DNA of 37,170 nt from Deltaproteobacteria bacterium (GTDB taxonomy: Bacteria > Myxococcota_A > Polyangia > Haliangiales > JADYYK01). The position numbers and the translations under genes were made by a program. The stretch covers positions 1 to 37,170 of the forward strand of contig JADYYK010000112.1 of assembly GCA_020853705.1 (NCBI GenBank), read 5' to 3'. Positions 1 to 6,940 of this stretch are shown piece after piece (the stretch's first letter is position 1; each line of letters opens with the position of its first letter). The notes beneath the pieces were generated by a model. It was not told the DNA's origin. It ran no database searches and saw only the letters and a program-made list of their open reading frames with translations.

Positions 1-2
1 CG

Positions 3-77
3 GCGCTGCCGACCGCGGTCTGGATCAACAAGCCGAAGCCCGCGACCGAGGACCGCCAGCTCGAGACAGTGAATTGA
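3..77 (+). CDS. C-terminal end of a gene entering from the left edge (partial)
   Basis: Frame 3 is open from the first base to a TGA at 75-77 and encodes 24 residues that look like an ordinary protein end (ALPTAVWINKPKPATEDRQL, then four more residues). The other two forward frames give Arg/Ser-rich or unconvincing translations. Too little is present to name a family. The assignment rests only on codon pattern and plausible composition, so it could be chance. Confidence 0.35.
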   Translation, partial: ALPTAVWINKPKPATEDRQLETVN

Positions 78-173
78 TTACCCCCGGTGTCTCAAACGCG
101 TTGACAGGCTCCGCTCTGGTGGCCCAGGGTAACGCTCGCTGCTCTGCGACGCTGGCGGCCTGTGTGCCGCGCA

Positions 174-1118
174 CTACTTCGATGGGAAGCGCTGCCGGAG
201 CTCGAGCCGCGCGTTGCTCACTTTGGGTGACGCCTTGCCAGCATCGTGGGCATCGCCCGCTTCCATTGCCGCGCGAATAGCGGTGGCCTTTCGGTTCAGA
301 ACCTTTGCGAGTTCCGGGATCCATTTGTCGCGAAGGCTCGGATCGTGGCTGGTCAGGCGACCGGCCAAATCAACGATTAGGTGGTCCTTCTCCATCGCCT
401 CCCAGTTGCCTTCAACCATGTTTTCCGACTCCGTTGGGGTGGCAGCGTTCACGTCGTCGCTTGGTGCCTTGTTTGCGGCAGGCGCGATCTGCTGTGCCGT
501 GGGCCGCCCACTGAGGAGACCCGGCGATGACGACCCTGCGAGCGAAGGATGACCCGACGGTGTGTGCATCCCACGCACGCTTGGCCGCGACTCAGCAGGT
601 TGCGCGCACAGATCCAACACCACCAGCGCCCCACGCTCGACGTCCGTGAACGCTTCAATGCAGACTTCAACCTGCGCCGCGAGCGGCGGAGGTTGCTTTC
701 TGGAACTGTTGGCCCCGGCCGGAGCAAAGAACTCATCCGCGCGAACCTGCAGTTGAGCCACAGCGTACAGGGCGGAATTGGTCGAGGCGTCAAGTTCCCC
801 GAACGCCTCCAGCATCTCGTTTGAGTAGTGCATACCATGAGCAAGAACTTGCGCGACGAAGGTCGGCGGGTGTGCCCGGGCATCACGAAAGGCGAACGCG
901 ATCTGGGCGTCGTCGGACGAACGGTAGCGGCCCATTGTCTCCAATGCGGTGCGAGCGTCCTTCAGCTCCCTGTGCGCGTGTAGACGCATGATGCGAAGCG
1001 CCGTGTCGCGTGCGCTCTTTCCAGCGCGTCGACTCTTGATGAAGTCAGACCACTGACTGGACACGAAACCGATTACCGCGCCAGCCCCGATCTTTGCGAT
1101 GTCGAACCACCAAGCCAC
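174..1118 (-). CDS. Hypothetical membrane-anchored protein, atypical base composition
   Basis: 314 residues; family not recognised. The GTG start is supported by a strong Shine-Dalgarno (GGAGGG, plus-strand 1123-1128) four bases upstream. Residues 1-20 form one hydrophobic segment (IGAGAVIGFV) followed by basic residues, so it is probably an N-terminal membrane anchor with a cytoplasmic body. Residues 35-150 look helical. Residues 185-245 are Pro/Ser/Ala-rich and probably disordered, and a charged helical C-terminus follows. Codon use differs clearly from neighbours: many A- or T-ending codons (GCA, GTA, CTA, AGT, CGA) that are rare elsewhere here. This suggests recent acquisition or low expression. 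No transposase or att-like repeat is visible beside it. Confidence 0.7.
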   Translation of the reverse strand: MAWWFDIAKIGAGAVIGFVSSQWSDFIKSRRAGKSARDTALRIMRLHAHRELKDARTALETMGRYRSSDDAQIAFAFRDARAHPPTFVAQVLAHGMHYSNEMLEAFGELDASTNSALYAVAQLQVRADEFFAPAGANSSRKQPPPLAAQVEVCIEAFTDVERGALVVLDLCAQPAESRPSVRGMHTPSGHPSLAGSSSPGLLSGRPTAQQIAPAANKAPSDDVNAATPTESENMVEGNWEAMEKDHLIVDLAGRLTSHDPSLRDKWIPELAKVLNRKATAIRAAMEAGDAHDAGKASPKVSNARLELRQRFPSK

Positions 1119-1283
1119 CTAGCCCTCCAAAGCCCGCCACCCAGAGCGTGAGCGTACAGGCCGCACGCGCGAATCGTCAACGCGGCAGAATGGCGCACTT
1201 GGAGAGACCCGAGAAGCCCGACCCAGTTCGTCTTCCCGCGTCTTCAGGCCCTTGAGCCAGAGGGGGCGTCCTCGGCGTTCCCC

Positions 1284-2138
1284 TCACGGCGCAGGCGCCA
1301 GCGGCGCGCCGTCCAGCTTGTCGAAGTGGTCGAAGGGCTTCTCCAGCCACTTGCGCAGGACGCGGGACATCACGGCGGCGTGGAAGCCGTCGATGATGCG
1401 GTGATCGAAGGTCGCGCTGATGCGCATCACCTTGCCGGGGACGACCGCGCCACCATCGACCACCGGGACGTCCTTGACCGCGCCGACCGCCAGCAAGAGC
1501 GGCACGCGCGAGTACGGCACCAGCGGCACATACGCGACGTCCAGCCCCAGGGTCCCGATGTTGGTCACCATGATGCTGCCGAACGGGTCCTTGGGCACGC
1601 CGGGCAGCTTCAGGTTCAGCGTCCCGTTCAGGAACGACATGATCTTGAGCAGCCGGTTCAGGAACCAGTACGGCACCTTCTTGAACGAGTTGCGCGTCTT
1701 CTCCAGCGCCTTGTCCTTGCGCTGGCGCACCAGGTCGACCTTGGCCTGGAACTCGTCACAGATCTCGGCCAGCGACTTCTTCTCGACGTCGTACAGCGTG
1801 GCGCCGCTCAGGTCGACCTTGCCCGGCCCCTCGTCCTCCATCACGACCTGGAAGAAGACGCCGATGCGCTTGCGCACATAGATCCGGTTCCAGCGCAGCA
1901 CCGCGTTGGCGTCGGGCATCTCGACCAGCGCCGCCGCGACCGCCTTGGCCACCATGTGCGAGATGGTCGCGCGCCGCCCGGTGTGGGCGCGGAACGCCGC
2001 CAGGTAGCGCAGCGCCTCCTCCATGCGCAGGTCCATGGTGCCGTAGACCTGCGGGTCGTACGCGGTCTGCCAGGTGCCGATGGCGATCTTGCGGAAGCTC
2101 GAGACGTCCTTCTTCTTCGTGAGCTCGAGGTTTCCCAC
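1284..2138 (-). CDS. 2-oxoacid dehydrogenase E2-type acyltransferase, catalytic domain only
   Basis: 284 residues matching the catalytic (chloramphenicol-acetyltransferase-like) domain of E2 acyltransferases. The active-site motif is seen near residue 250 as DHRIIDG (family HxxxDG), preceded by a VTNIGTLG segment like the family SNxGxxG. In pyruvate or branched-chain dehydrogenases this domain moves the acyl group from lipoyl-lysine to CoA and trimerises. Here the lipoyl domain and the E1/E3-binding domain are absent: the protein begins directly with the catalytic fold, and no E1 or E3 gene is in the window. The GTG start is set by an AGGAGG ribosome site (2143-2148). It may act on another acyl carrier or serve a complex encoded elsewhere; its substrate is unknown. 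Divergent from the VWA lipoprotein gene. Confidence 0.85.
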   Translation of the reverse strand: MGNLELTKKKDVSSFRKIAIGTWQTAYDPQVYGTMDLRMEEALRYLAAFRAHTGRRATISHMVAKAVAAALVEMPDANAVLRWNRIYVRKRIGVFFQVVMEDEGPGKVDLSGATLYDVEKKSLAEICDEFQAKVDLVRQRKDKALEKTRNSFKKVPYWFLNRLLKIMSFLNGTLNLKLPGVPKDPFGSIMVTNIGTLGLDVAYVPLVPYSRVPLLLAVGAVKDVPVVDGGAVVPGKVMRISATFDHRIIDGFHAAVMSRVLRKWLEKPFDHFDKLDGAPLAPAP

Positions 2139-2279
2139 CGGGCCTCCTGACGGCCGAGTTTATGACAGCGATGTCGGTCGCGGGGCGCGGATTTCGGTGC
2201 CAACCGCGCGAAAGCTCGTGTGGCCCGAGGCTTGCTCAAGGGGGTGGCATAGGTTGGCTTGGCTTCCTGGAGGGACACG

Positions 2280-3926
2280 ATGAAGGCGACGCTGCGCAAC
2301 GGCCTCTTGCTGGTGGGAACCCTGGGCGTCTTCGGCTGCGGGGGTGGGGCGGACATCGACGCCGGGGGCGGCCTCGGCGCGACGCCCGGCGGTGAGCAGG
2401 ACGTGGCGCTGCTGCGCGAGTCGGTCGCGCGCGGGGTGGTGCCCGTGGCCGCGGCGATGACGGTGCCCGGCTTCCTGGCCGAGCACGACCTGCCCCTGGA
2501 GGCGCCGGTGTGCACCCAGGTGCTGTGCATCAGCGCGGGCGTCGGCGTCGCCCGCGCCATCGACACCGGCAAGAACGAGGTCTTCGTGCAGCTCGGCTTC
2601 TCGTCGGGCCTGGAGGCCGCGACCTTCGAGCGTGACCCGCTCAACCTGATGGCGGTCGTGGATCGCTCGGGCTCGATGCACGGCGAGAAGATGGAGGCCG
2701 CCAAGACCGCGCTGCACAAGCTGGTCGATCAGCTGGGCCCGGAGGACCGCTTCGGCATCATCATCTTCGACGACCGCTTCGACCTGCTGGTCGAGCCGGC
2801 CCCGGTCACGAACAAGGCCGCGCTGCACGCCAAGGTGTCGACCATCACCGACCGCGGCGCCACCGACATCGAGAGCGCCCTGCGTCGCGGCTTCGAGCTG
2901 GTGCGGGCCGGCACCTCGGCGTCGCGCCGCGACCGCGTCATCCTGATGACCGACGCGCAGCCCAACACCGGCCGCGTCGGCACCATGGAGTTCCAGAACC
3001 TGGTCAACCAGTACGCCGCCGAGGGCGTCGGACTGACCGCGCTGGGCGTCGGCATCGATTTCGGCCAGGAACTGGCCCTGGCCATCACCCACGCGCGCGG
3101 CGGCAACTACTTCTTCCTGCGCGACCGCGCCAAGATCGAGACCGTGTTCGACCGCGACTTCGACTTCCTGGTCACCCCGCTGGCGTACGACCTGCACATG
3201 GTGCTGCGCGCCGCGGTGGGCTACCGCATCAAGGAGGTCTACGGCCTGCCGGCGTCACCCGAGGGCCGCACCGTCGTCCTCGACGCCGCCACCCTGTTCC
3301 TGAGCCGCAACCGCGGCGCCATCCTGCTGCGCCTGGAGCCGAGCGGTGACTGGGGCGACGGCCGCGTGCTGGCCGAGACCGAGCTCAGCTACGAGACCGC
3401 CGAGGCCAGCATGGGCGGCGAGCGCGTGACCCAGCAGCTGTCGGCGGGCTACGGCGGCGAGGCCGCGCTGGGCGCCGACACGGTGTGGTTCTCGCAGCGC
3501 GGCGTCGAGCGCACCGTCGCCATCGTCAACGCCGCGGTCGCGGTGCGCCGCGGCCTCGAGCTGTACCACCAGGGCCAGCGCAGCCAGGGCGCCGCCGAGG
3601 TCGACAAGGCGCGCAGCGCGCTGCTGACCGCCGCCGGCGCCGACGCCCTCAACGCCGACCTGCGCACCGACGCCACCCTGTGCGAGCGCCTGGCCGGCCT
3701 GATGCGCGGCACCACGGTCGGCCCACAGCCGACCTCGTCGCCGCAGCCGTCCACCTCGCCGCAGCCGTCCACCTCGCCGCAGCCCGGCGCCCAGCCCGAC
3801 GACGACGAGCCCTACCGCCTCTACGGCTGCTCGACCACCCCCGGCAATCGCCCCACCGCCGGCGTCGCCCTCCTCCTCGTCGCCATCATCCTCGCCCGCA
3901 CCCTGTCCCGCCGCCGCACCCGCTGA
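2280..3926 (+). CDS. VWA-domain lipoprotein with MYXO-CTERM-like C-terminus
   Basis: 548 residues from ATG 2280, chosen because GGAGGG lies about seven bases upstream; an in-frame ATG at 2259 lacks a site. The N-terminus is a lipoprotein signal (hydrophobic run, VFGC at Cys20). A von Willebrand factor A domain spans roughly residues 120-300 with the MIDAS motif DRSGS starting at Asp128, so it should bind a divalent metal and a protein ligand. A VWA-associated beta region follows. Residues about 480-505 are a Pro-Gln-Pro-Ser-Thr-Ser repeat linker. The protein ends with YGCS, a hydrophobic helix (GVALLLVAIIL) and RRR, which resembles the MYXO-CTERM surface-sorting signal of myxobacteria. Probably exported and tethered to an outer envelope layer; the ligand is unknown. 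Carrying both a lipobox and a C-terminal sorting-like segment is notable. Confidence 0.88.
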   Translation: MKATLRNGLLLVGTLGVFGCGGGADIDAGGGLGATPGGEQDVALLRESVARGVVPVAAAMTVPGFLAEHDLPLEAPVCTQVLCISAGVGVARAIDTGKNEVFVQLGFSSGLEAATFERDPLNLMAVVDRSGSMHGEKMEAAKTALHKLVDQLGPEDRFGIIIFDDRFDLLVEPAPVTNKAALHAKVSTITDRGATDIESALRRGFELVRAGTSASRRDRVILMTDAQPNTGRVGTMEFQNLVNQYAAEGVGLTALGVGIDFGQELALAITHARGGNYFFLRDRAKIETVFDRDFDFLVTPLAYDLHMVLRAAVGYRIKEVYGLPASPEGRTVVLDAATLFLSRNRGAILLRLEPSGDWGDGRVLAETELSYETAEASMGGERVTQQLSAGYGGEAALGADTVWFSQRGVERTVAIVNAAVAVRRGLELYHQGQRSQGAAEVDKARSALLTAAGADALNADLRTDATLCERLAGLMRGTTVGPQPTSSPQPSTSPQPSTSPQPGAQPDDDEPYRLYGCSTTPGNRPTAGVALLLVAIILARTLSRRRTR

Positions 3927-3966
3927 CCGCCCCTCCGCCCCTCCGCCCCTCCGCCCCTCCGCCCCT
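3927..3966. repeat. Octamer tandem repeat CCGCCCCT x5
   Basis: Five exact head-to-tail copies of CCGCCCCT begin immediately after the TGA of the VWA gene. A 15-bp unit (CCGCACTCCCCGACT) repeated about twice follows at roughly 3975-4005. The unit is not a multiple of three and the tract is non-coding. Confidence 0.9.
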
Positions 3967-4034
3967 CCCCACGCCGCACTCCCCGACTCCGCACTCCCCG
4001 ACTCCGCCCTCCCGCACTCCGCCATTCCCCCTCC

Positions 4035-4076
4035 CCTGTCGCCTGTCGCCTGTCGCCTGTCGCCTGTCCCCTGTGG
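4035..4076. repeat. Heptamer tandem repeat CCTGTCG (4 exact + 2 degenerate)
   Basis: Four exact CCTGTCG units (4035-4062) are followed by CCTGTCC and CCTGTGG. The rest of the 230-bp gap (3927-4156) between the VWA and GST genes holds only these repeats and C-rich DNA; I see no ORF with a ribosome site and no T-run terminator. Heptamer intergenic repeats resemble the STRR class known in cyanobacteria; a second heptamer array is at 33323. Confidence 0.88.
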
Positions 4077-4156
4077 CCTGTTCATCCGGCTCTCTGGCGC
4101 GATCCGTCCTACCCCTGGCGTTGACGCCACCCCCCACCTGACCGATCCTCCCCCCC

Positions 4157-4921
4157 ATGGGCGCGCTCGTCCTCTACCAGTTCCCGGTCTCACACTACTG
4201 CGAGAAGACGCGCTGGCAGCTCGACGCCAAGGGGCTGACCTACCGCCTGGTCAACCTCATCCCCGGCCTGCACCGCTATCGCACCCGCCGCCTGGGCCAG
4301 CGCAGCTCGACGCTGCCCATCCTGATGGACGACCGTCGCGTCATCCCTGACTCGACCGAGATCGCGCTGCACCTCGAGCGCGAGTATGACCGCCGGCCGC
4401 TGCTGCCGGCCGACGACACCGGGCGCCGCCGCGCGCTCGACCTCGAGGACTACTTCGACGACGCCTTCGGCATCCACTGCCGGCGCTGGATGTACTACCA
4501 GGTCATGTCGTCGCCGCTGCTGGCCGAGGTGGTGTTCCGCGGCTATGGCGCGCCGGCCCGGGTCATGGGGCGCCTCATGGCGCCGATGCTGCGCCGTGGG
4601 CTGCGCTCGCTGTACCAGCTGACGGCCGCCAACGCCGCCGAGTCGCGCGCCTGCCTGCTGGCCGGCATCGACCGGCTGGAGCGCGAGCTCGGCGACGACC
4701 CGACGCGCTACCTGGTCGGCGACGCGCTGTCGCTGGCCGATGTGACCGCGGCCGCGCTGCTGGCGCCGCTGCTCAGCCCGCTGGGTTCGCCCTGGGAGAC
4801 CCCGGCGGGCGCCGAGGTGCCGCCCGAGATCGCCGCCCTGCGCGCCGAGGTCAACCAGCGCACCGCGGGCAAGTGGCTGCATGCGCGCTATGCGACCGAT
4901 CGCATGAGGCTGGCCGCGTGA
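4157..4921 (+). CDS. Glutathione S-transferase family protein
   Basis: 254 residues. The N-terminal thioredoxin-like domain shows the GST pattern: LYQFPVSHYCEKTRW around residues 5-19, then an STLPILMDD segment holding the cis-proline and a DSTEIALHLE segment that corresponds to the glutathione gamma-glutamyl site. A helical C-terminal domain follows (DALSLADVTAAALLAPL is the N-capping region). The Cys in SHYCEKTRW suggests an omega/beta-like Cys-type rather than Tyr- or Ser-type enzyme. Cytoplasmic, acting on an unknown electrophile or disulfide. Its stop overlaps the GTG start of the next gene (GTGA, 4918-4921), so the two are translationally coupled. Confidence 0.85.
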   Translation: MGALVLYQFPVSHYCEKTRWQLDAKGLTYRLVNLIPGLHRYRTRRLGQRSSTLPILMDDRRVIPDSTEIALHLEREYDRRPLLPADDTGRRRALDLEDYFDDAFGIHCRRWMYYQVMSSPLLAEVVFRGYGAPARVMGRLMAPMLRRGLRSLYQLTAANAAESRACLLAGIDRLERELGDDPTRYLVGDALSLADVTAAALLAPLLSPLGSPWETPAGAEVPPEIAALRAEVNQRTAGKWLHARYATDRMRLAA

Positions 4922-5658
4922 GGCCCCGGGGCCTCACGACCGCCGCCGTCGGGCTGCTGCTGACGCTGGCCGCCGCCGGCTGCGGTGACGAGGCCGGCGC
5001 GGGTGACGATGACAGCGGCGTCATGGTCGACGGCGGCCCCGGGCCCGGCGACGGCGGCGCCAGCAGCGACGGCGCCGTGGCCCAGGGCGACGCCTCCACC
5101 GCGCTGCCCGGCATGCGCATTGGCAGCTTCCAGCTGACCTACTACTGGGTCACCACCGAGGACGAGTTCACCGGCGTCGCCGACACCGAGCTGTACGATC
5201 CGATGTGTCGCTCGCTGGCCACCGTGCCCAAGGCCTTCTCCGACAGCCTGCGCATCGAGGGCACCGGCCGCCTCGCCGATGGCCGCCTGCTCAACGTCAA
5301 CGGCGTGTGCATGTGCCTGAACTCGCCGTGCTACCGCGTCGCCGACGCCGCGCACCCCTGGGGCTATGGCGTGCAGAACCGCGCCCTGGTGCCGTTCCGG
5401 TCGATCGCGGTCGATCGCTCGGTGATCCCCATCGGCACCCCGCTCTACGTCGCCGAGCTCGACGGCAAGCGCATGCCGGGCGACGCCCCCTGGGGCAACT
5501 TCACCCACGACGGCTGCGTCCTCGCCGTCGACGTCGGCGGCGGCATCACCGGCATGCACATCGACTTCTTCTCGGCGCTGAAGGCCTACTACCGCATCCT
5601 CGACCCGCTGCTACCCGCCAGCATCACGCTGCACCAGGGCGGCGCGCGCTGTCCTTGA
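4918..5658 (+). CDS. 3D-domain (double-psi beta-barrel) lipoprotein
   Basis: 246 residues. I place the start at GTG 4918 because it overlaps the upstream stop by four bases and puts a clean signal peptide at the N-terminus (TTAAVGLLLTLAAAGC, lipobox AAGC at Cys22). An upstream in-frame ATG at 4873 lies inside the GST gene. A Gly/Asp-rich linker (25-60) precedes a domain with several cysteines and, near the end, the 3D signature: an RSIAVDRSVIPIGTPLYV strand region followed by DGCVLAVDVGGGITGMHIDFF-type spacing with conserved Asp residues. In MltA and Sps/YuiC proteins this fold cleaves peptidoglycan glycan strands. Likely an envelope-attached glycan-cleaving or glycan-binding lipoprotein; activity not proven by sequence. 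Confidence 0.83.
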   Translation: MRPRGLTTAAVGLLLTLAAAGCGDEAGAGDDDSGVMVDGGPGPGDGGASSDGAVAQGDASTALPGMRIGSFQLTYYWVTTEDEFTGVADTELYDPMCRSLATVPKAFSDSLRIEGTGRLADGRLLNVNGVCMCLNSPCYRVADAAHPWGYGVQNRALVPFRSIAVDRSVIPIGTPLYVAELDGKRMPGDAPWGNFTHDGCVLAVDVGGGITGMHIDFFSALKAYYRILDPLLPASITLHQGGARCP

Positions 5659-5662
5659 CTGG

Positions 5663-6376
5663 CTATTTCGCTGCGCCGACTTCGTTCAGAAAGCTTGACA
5701 GACCGACAAGAACTTCACGCGGGATCTCGTGCGCGCCGCGGAAGCTGACCCAGTCGATGCGGGCGCCCGCCTTGCCGAGGTCGTCGCGCAGGCGCTCGGC
5801 CAGCGCGTGGGGTAGCAGCGGATCGCGGGTGCCGTGGCTCTGGAACACGCGCAGCCCGGCGCGCGCCTGCATGCGCGGGTGCCACTCGTCCTCGGCCAGG
5901 TAGGTCCCCGACATCATCACCAGCCCGGCCAGCGCGCGGTCTGTGTGCAGCGCGACGTCACACGACAGCATGGCGCCCTGCGAGAAGCCGCCCAGCACCC
6001 GCGGCCCCGGCCCCAGCTGCTCCAGCTCCCCGAGCAGCGCGCTGATCTGCGCGCGCGCCTCGACCAGGCCGGCCGGCACGCGCTTGGACATGTCGCGCTC
6101 ACGACCCGACTCCATGGCCTCCTCCAGCTCGGCCATGTCGATCATCCACCAGGCGCGCGACTCGCCGCCCCAGCCTCCCGGCAGCTTCAGCGGCGCCGCC
6201 GGGAAGGCCCAGCGCGTGCCGGGCGGCACCGGCAGCACCTCGGCCAGCGGCACCAGGTCGTCGCCCGGCGCACCGAAGCCGTGCAGCAGCACCACCAGCG
6301 GCCCGTCACCGCCACCCTCGCCGTCCGTTCCGCCCACGAGGCGCGTGGTCAGCCCGGCCATGGTCGTCGTCTTCAT
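5663..6376 (-). CDS. Phospholipase/carboxylesterase family alpha/beta hydrolase
   Basis: 237 residues from ATG 6376; a longer frame reaches 6445 but its extra 23 residues do not look like the family. The fold markers are present: an LLHGFGAPGDD oxyanion region (30-40), nucleophile elbow GFSQG with Ser132, Asp185 in a GTRDPLLP motif and His216 in GAHEIP, giving the full Ser-Asp-His triad. GFSQG and the spacing match the cytosolic carboxylesterase family (YpfH/acyl-protein-thioesterase-like), which hydrolyses short acyl esters or thioesters. No signal peptide. It converges with the 3D lipoprotein gene, with only four bases between stops. Confidence 0.88.
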   Translation of the reverse strand: MKTTTMAGLTTRLVGGTDGEGGGDGPLVVLLHGFGAPGDDLVPLAEVLPVPPGTRWAFPAAPLKLPGGWGGESRAWWMIDMAELEEAMESGRERDMSKRVPAGLVEARAQISALLGELEQLGPGPRVLGGFSQGAMLSCDVALHTDRALAGLVMMSGTYLAEDEWHPRMQARAGLRVFQSHGTRDPLLPHALAERLRDDLGKAGARIDWVSFRGAHEIPREVLVGLSSFLNEVGAAK

Positions 6377-6462
6377 GATGCCGCACCATAGCTGATCGGC
6401 CCGGGCGGGGAAGAGATCACGCGCAGGGCCCGTATCCCGCCCCAACCCGCAGGAGCGCCCCC

Positions 6463-6936
6463 ATGTTGAAGCCCCTCGACCTCGCCCTCGCCGCCGCGGT
6501 CGCCCTCGCCGCCGCGGCCTGCATCCGCGTGCCAGCCCAGCAGAATCCCCCGCCGAACTACCAGGGTGACCCCAGCTACGGCGCGGGTGGCGCCCCGGCC
6601 CCCGGCGGCGGCGGCCCGAGCTACGGCGGCGCGCCCGCCCCCAGCGCCTCGAGCTACAGCCCGCCGCCCCCCGCGGCGCCCCCCGGCCCGGTCTCGGTCA
6701 CCATCCGCTCCAGCTGCAGCAAGACCGTGCGCGTCTTCTACGGCCAGAAGCCCAAGTGGGGCAGCGGCACCTACTCGACCATCTCGTCGAACTCGCTGCA
6801 GAGCCACTCGTTCAACCAGGGCGACCTGTTCTGGATCGTCGACGACTCCGACAACGGCCTGTCGTCGACCAGCGCCGGTCCGGGCACGCGCGAGATCGAG
6901 ATCCTGCCCAGCTGCACCGGCTTCCGCCTCAACTGA
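6463..6936 (+). CDS. Small lipoprotein with Gly/Pro/Tyr-rich linker
   Basis: 157 residues, ATG preceded by AGGAG. A lipoprotein signal ends at LAAAAC (Cys20). Residues 25-75 are a disordered Pro/Gly/Ser/Tyr linker, and residues 80-157 form a compact domain starting VSVTIRSSCSKTVRVFYG with two cysteines that could pair. The domain resembles small all-beta envelope domains, but I do not recognise a named family. It faces the RND gene convergently with a four-base gap and is divergent from the esterase. Confidence 0.8.
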   Translation: MLKPLDLALAAAVALAAAACIRVPAQQNPPPNYQGDPSYGAGGAPAPGGGGPSYGGAPAPSASSYSPPPPAAPPGPVSVTIRSSCSKTVRVFYGQKPKWGSGTYSTISSNSLQSHSFNQGDLFWIVDDSDNGLSSTSAGPGTREIEILPSCTGFRLN

Positions 6937-6940
6937 CCCG

